Assembly (NCBI GenBank): GCA_963736445.1 | Contig: CAVTOY010000015.1 | Location: 62,001 to 126,000 of the forward strand | DNA: 64,000 nucleotides | Direction of reading: 5' to 3' | Source: Thiosocius sp963736445 | GTDB taxonomy: Bacteria; Pseudomonadota; Gammaproteobacteria; Chromatiales; Chromatiaceae | Shown: piece by piece, positions 43,868 through 51,174 of the stretch | How positions within the stretch are numbered: position 1 is the stretch's first letter | Layout: each line of letters opens with the position of its first letter | The notes under the pieces: model-generated | Seen by the model: only the letters and a program-made list of their open reading frames with translations | Databases searched by the model: none | What the model was told of the DNA's origin: nothing | Position numbers and translations under genes: made by a program

Positions 43868-45232
43868 ATGTCGACCAGCGTGCTGATTATCGAAGACGAT
43901 CCCGCCCTCAATCAAATGCTTACGCTGCATTTCGAGGACCAGGGTTTCACGGTGCATAGCGCCGCCCAGTGTGAATTGGGCCTCGAGCTAGCCCGCGAGC
44001 ATCCGGTCGAGCTGATACTCCTGGACCAACAGCTGCCCGACGGCCAGGGGATCGAACTCCTGCCGCGCCTGCGGGAGCTGCAGCCCACGGCCGGGGTGAT
44101 CATGATGACCGGACAACACGACCTCGAACTGGCGATCGAGGCGATCAAGTCGGGCGCCGCCGATTTTATTCATAAACCCCTGAAGGCCTCCTCGCTGCAG
44201 GCGACCATTGACAAAGTCCTGGCGAGCCATGCCGAAGAACCTGAGCATAGGCCACCCCCGCGCGATCGCCCCCTGGGCGACCTGATCGGCCGTAGCGAAG
44301 CCATGCTCGAGATCAGTAAACAGATCGCCCTGTGCGCGTCGAATACCGCGACCGTGCTGATCACGGGCGAATCGGGAACCGGAAAAGAGATCGTGGCGCG
44401 TCTGATCCATCAGCACAGCCACCGTGATGGACCATTGGTTGCGGTGAACTGTGCGGCGATCGTCGACACATTGCTCGAGAGCGAGCTGTTCGGCCATGAG
44501 AAAGGCGCCTTCACCGGCGCCGAACGCAGCAAACCGGGCAAATTCGAGATGGCGGCGGGCGGCACGCTGTTTCTCGACGAAATCGCCGAGTTGGCGCAGC
44601 CGCTCCAGGCCAAACTGCTGCGTGCACTGCAGGAACGCACCTTCGAGCGCGTGGGTGGTACTACGTCGATTGCGGTCAGCGCACGCATCATCGCGGCGAC
44701 CCATCGCGATCTGTTTGCGCGGGCCAGGGCCGGTGAGTTTCGCGAGGACCTGGCCTACCGCCTGAATGTTCTCAGCATCGAACTGCCGCCGCTGCGTGCA
44801 CGCCGCGAGGATATTCCGCTGTTGGCCAGCGCCCTGCTCGCAAAGGCGGCACGGCAGAATCAGCAGGCATCGCCGGCGCTTTCCCAATCCGCGGTCGAGC
44901 TGCTGCAGCAGTATGATTGGCCGGGCAATGTGCGCGAGCTGGAGAATGTCCTGACGCAGGCCATGGTGCTGGCCCGAGATGGCCAGATCAGTGCAAGCCA
45001 CCTGCGCTTTCGACAGGCTCCAGAGGCAACGACCGTGACGGCGGAAACGCCGGCCGCCACGCAGCCACTCGCCCTGCAGTCGCTGGATGAGGTCGAGGCG
45101 GCGCATATCCAACGTGTTCTCGAACACACCGGCGGCCACAAAGGCCGCAGTTGCGAGATCCTCGGCATCTCGCGTCCGGCGCTGGATCGCAAGATTCATA
45201 AGTACTCGCTGAGCCTACCGAACCGGGACTGA
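43868..45232 (+). CDS. Sigma54-dependent response regulator: receiver, AAA+, Fis-type HTH
   Basis: 454 residues from ATG 43868. The receiver domain has D10/D11, phospho-acceptor D53 and K103. The AAA+ domain has Walker A GESGTGKE (about 167) and GAFTGA (about 213). The C-terminal HTH (GRSCEILGISRPALDRKIHK) is Fis-like. It is an AtoC/NtrC-type activator. No kinase is adjacent. A sigma54-type promoter and a palindrome lie just downstream of its stop, before the ECF sigma gene, which is the likely target. Confidence 0.93.
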   Translation: MSTSVLIIEDDPALNQMLTLHFEDQGFTVHSAAQCELGLELAREHPVELILLDQQLPDGQGIELLPRLRELQPTAGVIMMTGQHDLELAIEAIKSGAADFIHKPLKASSLQATIDKVLASHAEEPEHRPPPRDRPLGDLIGRSEAMLEISKQIALCASNTATVLITGESGTGKEIVARLIHQHSHRDGPLVAVNCAAIVDTLLESELFGHEKGAFTGAERSKPGKFEMAAGGTLFLDEIAELAQPLQAKLLRALQERTFERVGGTTSIAVSARIIAATHRDLFARARAGEFREDLAYRLNVLSIELPPLRARREDIPLLASALLAKAARQNQQASPALSQSAVELLQQYDWPGNVRELENVLTQAMVLARDGQISASHLRFRQAPEATTVTAETPAATQPLALQSLDEVEAAHIQRVLEHTGGHKGRSCEILGISRPALDRKIHKYSLSLPNRD

Positions 45233-45302
45233 CGACCGCAGACCCGAGGCCCGCTATCGCCGCAGACGGCGCCGTCACAATTCGTTACAACCTCATTTGA
45301 TT

Positions 45303-45328
45303 TAACGCTTCGTTACAACGAAGCGTTA
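45303..45328. promoter_or_regulatory. 11-bp inverted repeat, candidate activator site
   Basis: TAACGCTTCGT and ACGAAGCGTTA are perfectly complementary around TACA. The centre is about 92 bp upstream of the start site expected from the sigma54 promoter at 45382-45397. No T-run follows directly, so an activator site is preferred over a terminator. Confidence 0.55.
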
Positions 45329-45381
45329 GATGCTCCCAGCCAGGAATCATAAATAATCTTTTTTTTCAAATACTTAAGTGA

Positions 45382-45397
45382 TGGCACGCGTCCTGCT
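45382..45397 (+). promoter_or_regulatory. Sigma54 (-24/-12) promoter of the ECF sigma gene
   Basis: TGGCACGCGTCCTGCT has GG and GC separated by 10 bases; only the first T of TTGC is changed to C. It sits 46 bp before the ATG of the ECF sigma factor, just after a sigma54 activator gene. Confidence 0.75.
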
Positions 45398-45442
45398 AAG
45401 TAGTTTGGCATCGACACCAACCGCTTGCAGAAGGAAAAAGAT

Positions 45443-45976
45443 ATGACCGCCATCGCACTTGCCCATACCGCCGCACTCACAGCTGACGCCCGTCAATCGA
45501 GCTCGAGCCGTGAACAGGCGTTCAATGCGCTGATCGCAGTCTACATGGACGACCTGTATCGCTATGCCTACTGGCTGAGCAGCGATCCTGCGGTCGCTGA
45601 CGACCTCGTCCAGGAGACCTTGGTACGCGCCTGGAAGTCGATGGACAAACTCAACGACAGCAAGGCGGTAAAGGGCTGGCTGCTGACCATCCTGCGGCGC
45701 GAGAACGCACGCCGCTTCGAGCGGATCCGCCCGCAGGAGAGCGCGATTCCGACGGAAGAGCTGGCCGCGAATCGGCAGGACTATGACACCTCGACCGAGG
45801 CCTTTGTGCTGCGCGCTGCGCTGGAGCGTCTGCCCGAAGAATATCGTGAACCCCTGTTGATGCAGGTGATCTACGGCTATTCGCAGAAAGAAATCGCCTC
45901 GCACCTGGGCATCTCGGTCGCCGGCGCCGGGACCCGGTTGTTTCGCGCCCGCGAAAAAATGCGGGAGCTGCTGTGA
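45443..45976 (+). CDS. ECF-type RNA polymerase sigma factor
   Basis: 177 residues from ATG 45443 (AGAAGGA upstream). Region 2 is visible in FNALIAVYMDDLYRYAYWLS and DDLVQETLVRAWKSMDKL. Region 4 is in LERLPEEYREPLLMQVIYGY and SQKEIASHLGISVAGAGTRL. There is a long N-terminal extension of about 25 residues. No anti-sigma gene follows. The gene seems to be driven by sigma54, so it would place its regulon under a two-component signal. Confidence 0.92.
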   Translation: MTAIALAHTAALTADARQSSSSREQAFNALIAVYMDDLYRYAYWLSSDPAVADDLVQETLVRAWKSMDKLNDSKAVKGWLLTILRRENARRFERIRPQESAIPTEELAANRQDYDTSTEAFVLRAALERLPEEYREPLLMQVIYGYSQKEIASHLGISVAGAGTRLFRAREKMRELL

Positions 45977-46023
45977 CGGCGGGAACGATCGCACGCGGGC
46001 CGCGAGCCCGCTGATTCGGCGAC

Positions 46024-46353
46024 CTAGCAGGCGCCGTCGAGGGCCTTCTGCGACCGCCTGCGAAAGACGCCCATCTCTTTGGCCGCCTGGGCATCGCCCC
46101 GCCGCTCAGCAACCGCGATACCCTGATTCAGCACGTCGACCGCCTCATCGTGATTCCCGGCCGTGGCCAGCGCCTTGCCCAGCATCTTCCACGCGGCCGA
46201 GTATTCCGCATCGAGCTTGAGCGCCTCACGCAGGTGAGCGATGGCCGCATCCGCACGGCCGATCTTTAAAAACTCGTTACCCAGCGAGTAGCGCAACAAC
46301 GCGCTGTCGACGCCGCGCTCGAGCATCCCGTGCAAATTCTCGATCACAGTCAT
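46024..46353 (-). CDS. Small TPR-repeat protein
   Basis: 109 residues from ATG 46353, preceded by AGAGGGC; an in-frame ATG at 46404 has no ribosome site. Two tetratricopeptide repeats are visible (LRYSLGNEFLKIGRADAAIA and AAWKMLGKALATAGNHDEAV). It is probably a protein-protein adaptor. It is convergent with the ECF sigma gene. Confidence 0.8.
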   Translation of the reverse strand: MTVIENLHGMLERGVDSALLRYSLGNEFLKIGRADAAIAHLREALKLDAEYSAAWKMLGKALATAGNHDEAVDVLNQGIAVAERRGDAQAAKEMGVFRRRSQKALDGAC

Positions 46354-46527
46354 GGCTGCGCCCTCTACGCCATCCACTTCCTGAGTTTGGACGTCGGCGT
46401 CCATTCTAATTTCAGGACTTTTACAGGGTAGAAATCATCGCGCATCTTTCACGAGGGCAGCGCATGGAAAACTCACTTTTCATTATAGAAACAGGCGTGC
46501 GTCTCCACAGGCCACGCGTGCACCGCG

Positions 46528-48402
46528 TCAGGTCTTCAGGTAGGTGTAGCCCCGCAGGCCGGCCTTCAATTCCCGATAATAACTATCGACATAGGGAGCG
46601 CTGATACCCTGTTCGCGCAGTTTGCGCAGGTAAGATTCCAACATCTCTTCCGGGTCGAAATGCACGTACCGCAGGAGTTCGTCGACGGAATCTCCGCGCT
46701 CCGGCTCGGCGAGGCGATAGCGTCCATCGGATGCCACAACGACATTCACCGCATCGGTGTCGCCGAACAGGTTGTGCATGTCACCCAGGATCTCCTGATA
46801 GGCGCCGACCAGAAAAATGCCCAAGAGATAGGGCTCCCCCGCGCGGTCGGAGTGTAACGTCAGGGTACCTTCCACGCCGTCCTGATCGACATAACGCGCG
46901 ATGCAGCCATCCGAATCACAGGTCAGGTCGTGCAGCAGGCCCGCCTGATCCGGCGACTCATCGAGACGGTGGAGCGGCATCACCGGGAAGATCTGATCAA
47001 TCGCCCAGACGTCCGGCAAGGACTGGAACAGGGAAAAATTGCAGAACACCCGGTCAGCGAGCAGTTCGTTGAGGGCATCCAGCAGCTCGCGGTGCCGGCG
47101 CGACTCAGGTCGCAGGATGGCCTTGACTGAGCGCGCAACAGCGAAGAACAGGGTCTCGGCGAGTGCGCGCTGTTGCAAACCCATTTGGCCCTGGGCAAAG
47201 CGCTCGTTTGCCTCGTCCAGCAGGTGCCTGGCGTTCTGAAAGCTCTGGGTCGGCACGCTGTCGTGCAGGCCATCGAGGACGGCGGCCAGGCGCTGCAGCA
47301 GGTCGTCGCTCTCTGCGATCACACCGGGCGGCTCGGCAAACGGGGCTTCGCGCTCGATTACGTCGGTAATCAGGACCGCATGATGCGCCGTCATTGCCCG
47401 TCCCGACTCGGTAAATACCATGGGTTGCGCCAAGCCGTGCTCGGCACACACCCTGGCGATCGGCCGCAAGACCGCTTCCGCATAGGCCACGAGATCGTAA
47501 TCTGCCGAGCAGTAGTGCTGTGAGCGACTGCCTTCGTAGTCGATACCAAGCCCGCCGCCGACATCGATCACGCGGATGTCCACGCCCAAGCCCTGCAGCT
47601 CGACAAAGTAGCGGGCCGCCTCACTGACGCCACGATGTATGTCGCGCAGATCGGGTATCTGCGACCCGATATGCGAATGCAGCAGGACCAGCCAGTGGAG
47701 GCGGTCCCGGGCCCGCAGGCGCTCGACCAAATCGAGCAGCTGTGGCGCCGACAGACCAAACTTCGACTTCGTGCCGCCGGAGTTCTGCCACTTCCCCGAG
47801 GCTACCGCCGCCAGCCGCACCCGCACCCCGAGCAATGGCTCGATGCCCAGGTCTGCAGCCTCGGTGATCACCAGGTCCAGCTCGCTGGCCTTCTCGAGCA
47901 CGATGTGAACGGCATAGCCCAGACGGCGTCCAATCAACGCTAGACGGACGTACTCCCGATCCTTGTAGCCATTACAGACGATCACCCCGCCCCGCGGCGC
48001 GCTGGCCAGTACCGCCATCAGCTCCGGCTTGCTGCCGGCTTCGAGACCGATACAGTCACCGCCACCGGCGACGATCTGTTCGACGACGCTGCGCTGCTGG
48101 TTGACCTTGATCGGATAGACGGCGCGGTAGCCCCCCGCATATTCCAGGCTGGCCGCCGTCGCCGCGAAGGCCTCGCAGAGGGTCTGGGCGCGATGCTGCA
48201 GGATGTCGTTGAAACGCACCAGCACCGGGAGACGCAGGCCACTGGCAGTCAACTCGCGTGCCAATTCATACAGATCAAGGTCTGCACCCTCGGCGTGCCG
48301 TGGGTTTACCGTGGCATGGCCGCGCTGATTGATCCCGAAGTAACCCTCGCCCCAGCGATTGATGGCATATGTCTGCGGCACACTGAATACTTTGGCTGGC
48401 AT
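46528..48402 (-). CDS. speA: Biosynthetic arginine decarboxylase
   Basis: 624 residues, typical of SpeA. It converts arginine to agmatine, the first step of one route to putrescine. The PLP lysine is K99 in YRAVYPIKVNQ. Other landmarks: LEAGSKPELMAVL, HSHIGSQIPDLRDIH, DVGGGLGIDYEGS and CNFSLFQSLPD. ATG at 48400-48402. It is monocistronic by position. Confidence 0.95.
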   Translation of the reverse strand: MPAKVFSVPQTYAINRWGEGYFGINQRGHATVNPRHAEGADLDLYELARELTASGLRLPVLVRFNDILQHRAQTLCEAFAATAASLEYAGGYRAVYPIKVNQQRSVVEQIVAGGGDCIGLEAGSKPELMAVLASAPRGGVIVCNGYKDREYVRLALIGRRLGYAVHIVLEKASELDLVITEAADLGIEPLLGVRVRLAAVASGKWQNSGGTKSKFGLSAPQLLDLVERLRARDRLHWLVLLHSHIGSQIPDLRDIHRGVSEAARYFVELQGLGVDIRVIDVGGGLGIDYEGSRSQHYCSADYDLVAYAEAVLRPIARVCAEHGLAQPMVFTESGRAMTAHHAVLITDVIEREAPFAEPPGVIAESDDLLQRLAAVLDGLHDSVPTQSFQNARHLLDEANERFAQGQMGLQQRALAETLFFAVARSVKAILRPESRRHRELLDALNELLADRVFCNFSLFQSLPDVWAIDQIFPVMPLHRLDESPDQAGLLHDLTCDSDGCIARYVDQDGVEGTLTLHSDRAGEPYLLGIFLVGAYQEILGDMHNLFGDTDAVNVVVASDGRYRLAEPERGDSVDELLRYVHFDPEEMLESYLRKLREQGISAPYVDSYYRELKAGLRGYTYLKT

Positions 48403-48820
48403 GGCGATCGCGCTCCACTGGCTGCCAAGATTATCCGGGATCTGCGGGGGAAACCCTAGTCGGCGAACGACCGCTCACTGGCTGCTGCTAGCCAACGTCG
48501 GTGCGAATACGATGTGGCGCTCATTGGGTCAATGCCGAAATAGGGAGCGCGACGAATGCGCCTTGACCACAGATGGATGACCACGGTCTGCGGCGATCGC
48601 GGAGGCGCATCAGGTCTTGATAGTGGGCCGGGATAGCCGCGGAGGCCCCGCCAATCCGCTGAATTCCTCAAGGCACCCAACAGGCTGCCGATCTAGGGGA
48701 CCAGCCGAGAAGCGCATATTCATTGGGCCGGCTCCCCTACGGCAGCGCTATGCTAGGCTTGCAGGTGGTGTTGGAGGCCGACCGTTGAGATCGCATTATC
48801 GGCAACTGACGGAGCATAAA
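48403..48820. other. Intergenic region between speA and the export module
   Basis: 417 bp. Long frames here lack ribosome sites and family features. It should contain the speA promoter and that of the three-gene export module. I saw no clear hairpin or repeat. Confidence 0.4.
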
Positions 48821-49627
48821 ATGCGGCTGCCGCAACCTCTGGAAACTGTTGTTTTGCTATGGCTCGGTCTCGTTGGCCTCGCCATGGCCGACGACAAGGC
48901 CGGACTCGCGCTTGCTCAGGCGGTCTACGATGCGCCCAATGGAGAAGACTCTAGCTCGCGTGCGGAAATGACGCTGATCGAGAAAGGTCATGAGCCACGT
49001 CGGCGAGAGATGTACACGTTTCGCCTCGACCGCGGCCGTGGTGAACGTTGGTCACTGACGCGCTTCACCAGCCCACCAGATATCGATGGCGTCGGGTTGC
49101 TCACCAAGGACTACCCCGGCGACAACAACGACCAGTGGTTGTACCTCCCTGCACTTGACCGCGTGCGGCGGATCTCGTCGTCGCGCAAGGGCGGCCGCTT
49201 CGTCGGTTCAGATCTATTCTTCGAAGACCTCAGAGACCGCGAAGTCGACATGGATAACCACCAGCTTCAGGGAGAAGGAAAACTCGGCAAGCTGGTCTGC
49301 AAAATCTTGGTCAGCACGCCGACGGACCCAGACAACTCAGCGTATACGAAACGCGTCAGCTGGATCCATCCAGCGACATTGATACCCTTGCGGGTCGACC
49401 TCTACCAGGCGCACTCGAAACGCCCGACCAAACGCCTCTCGGTAAAGCGGATCAAGCGGATTCAGGGCTTCTGGACGGTACTCGACAGCACCATGGAAGA
49501 TCTAGAGACCGGCCATGTCACGCGGATTGCGCAAAAAGCCGTTAAGTACAATCAAAAACTTCCGGCACGATTGTTCACCAGCCAGGGGTTGGCTGACGAT
49601 GCGGCAGAGAAACCGTTCCATCCCTAG
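48821..49627 (+). CDS. LolA-like periplasmic (outer-membrane lipoprotein-sorting type) protein
   Basis: 268 residues from ATG 48821 (GGAG upstream), with a signal peptide ending AMA. The body (WSLTRFTSPPDIDGVGLLTK, NNDQWLYLPALDRVRRISSS, FVGSDLFFEDL) matches the LolA_like/DUF4292-type sorting proteins that accompany MMPL-type RND pumps. It probably carries a lipid or lipophilic substrate between the pump and the outer membrane. First gene of a three-gene module. Confidence 0.85.
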   Translation: MRLPQPLETVVLLWLGLVGLAMADDKAGLALAQAVYDAPNGEDSSSRAEMTLIEKGHEPRRREMYTFRLDRGRGERWSLTRFTSPPDIDGVGLLTKDYPGDNNDQWLYLPALDRVRRISSSRKGGRFVGSDLFFEDLRDREVDMDNHQLQGEGKLGKLVCKILVSTPTDPDNSAYTKRVSWIHPATLIPLRVDLYQAHSKRPTKRLSVKRIKRIQGFWTVLDSTMEDLETGHVTRIAQKAVKYNQKLPARLFTSQGLADDAAEKPFHP

Positions 49628-49668
49628 TCGAGCCGGCGAACGCACCCCTGACTAAAGGACAGTTTGAA

Positions 49669-51156
49669 ATGACTCAGCTCTTGCGCCGCGCTACCTACCT
49701 GACCTCCATCTGGCTGCTCAGTGTCTGCGCACCGCCGGTGGCGTGGGCGGATATGGGGGTCCAGATGGAGGAAGAGATACTGATCGAGGGAGATGACGGC
49801 GGGGTTTCGGCCCCTGCTCAGGAGATCCTCATCGAGGAATCGCCTCCTGCATCGTCGCCAGAGACCGGCGAAATATTGATCGAGACATCCCCGCGCGAAG
49901 ACGACATCGTAGTCGATGAGACCCCCATGCCTGCGGCCACGGCGAGTAACATCATGCCTCGCAATCTTGATGCTGGTATTGATGACGCCCGGCTGGAGTA
50001 CGGGAACCTATGGCGTTCGGGGTCTGAGGCAGACAATACGTTCTATGGAAAACTGGCGGCTTCGGCGAATTGGCGACCTGAGGCCGCTTGGGAGCTGCAG
50101 CTGGCTGGGCGGATCGACGGTTACCATCAGGACGGGGGCGACGCCGTCAGTACACTGAAGGCCGACTACGGCGACAGTTACATCCGCTACCGTGGCGGCG
50201 ACATCAAGCTCACGGTTGGTACACAAACGGTCATCTGGGGGCGACTCGATGAGCTGCCTCTGTCTGATCGGGTAAGCACGGCGGATCTGACCCGAGGCGT
50301 GCTGGATGACCTGGAGGACCGCCGCCGCGCCAACCCGATGGTGAGAGCAGAGACCTTCGTTGCCGGCGGAAAACTGGATCTGGTCTGGCTGGTCGATTTT
50401 CGCGCTGCTGAGCTGCCGGACCAGGACAGCGTCTGGTACCCCATCAACCGAAAGAAGGGTCGGGTCCTGGGATTCGATCCCAAGGATGTACCGGCGGCGC
50501 TCGTTAAGGACGCCACGATCTCCGACAACGGACCGGATGGCGATGGCGGCTTCGGCGCGCGTTACACACGCAGCCACAGCTTCGCCGATATCGGACTGAC
50601 CGTTGCCCGAACGCGGCAATCGACCCCCCACTACGCTGCGGCAGGGCCCGGAAAAATCAAGGCCGCGTATCCCAGGTCCTGGGCCTTCGGTACCGATGCC
50701 GCAATCGATGCGGCGGGTGCGACCTGGCGTGCGGAAGTGGTCTATCTCAGCGCCAAGCCCGTGACCCGCCGGGATTTTTCCCGCGACACCACGCCCGCAA
50801 TGCAGTGGGGTGGCGGGGTGGAGTTCTTTCCGGGCGACAGCGACTTGCGCGTTAATCTGCAGTTGATCGGCAGTAACCTTATCGACGCGCCCTCGGTCCT
50901 TGATCGCAAAAACATCTACAACGTCAACGGGGAGATCGAGAAACCCTTCAATCGTGGCCGCTGGCGTGCGAAGTTCGGTTTCCTGGCAGGCCTGGACAAG
51001 CGCGATTTTCTGCTCAATCCAGAGATTGCGTTTCTCGGTTGGGAACCGCACGAGCTCTATCTGGCGGTTCACTACTTTGACGGCAGCGATCAGACCCTGG
51101 GTGGCTTTTACGAAGACAACTCTTCGGTGAACCTGGGCTGGCGCGCCAAATTCTAA
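49669..51156 (+). CDS. Outer-membrane beta-barrel protein with an N-terminal EILIE repeat linker
   Basis: 495 residues with a signal peptide (1-27). After it lies an acidic linker with EILIE at 36-40, 52-56 and 68-72, spaced exactly 16 residues, and a related DIVVDE at 79-84. From about residue 100 the pattern alternates as in a beta-barrel and ends in F, as outer-membrane proteins do. It resembles DUF1302-type porins (VGTQTVIWGRLDELPLSDRV). It lies between a LolA-like gene and an RND transporter gene and is probably the outer-membrane part of the same route. Confidence 0.8.
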   Translation: MTQLLRRATYLTSIWLLSVCAPPVAWADMGVQMEEEILIEGDDGGVSAPAQEILIEESPPASSPETGEILIETSPREDDIVVDETPMPAATASNIMPRNLDAGIDDARLEYGNLWRSGSEADNTFYGKLAASANWRPEAAWELQLAGRIDGYHQDGGDAVSTLKADYGDSYIRYRGGDIKLTVGTQTVIWGRLDELPLSDRVSTADLTRGVLDDLEDRRRANPMVRAETFVAGGKLDLVWLVDFRAAELPDQDSVWYPINRKKGRVLGFDPKDVPAALVKDATISDNGPDGDGGFGARYTRSHSFADIGLTVARTRQSTPHYAAAGPGKIKAAYPRSWAFGTDAAIDAAGATWRAEVVYLSAKPVTRRDFSRDTTPAMQWGGGVEFFPGDSDLRVNLQLIGSNLIDAPSVLDRKNIYNVNGEIEKPFNRGRWRAKFGFLAGLDKRDFLLNPEIAFLGWEPHELYLAVHYFDGSDQTLGGFYEDNSSVNLGWRAKF

Positions 51157-51174
51157 GTACGCCAGATTTACTGC

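Noticed and set aside
45303..45328. Inverted repeat as terminator of the sigma54 regulator gene
   Set aside because: No T-run follows within 30 bases; the position before a sigma54 promoter favours a binding site, though this is not proven.
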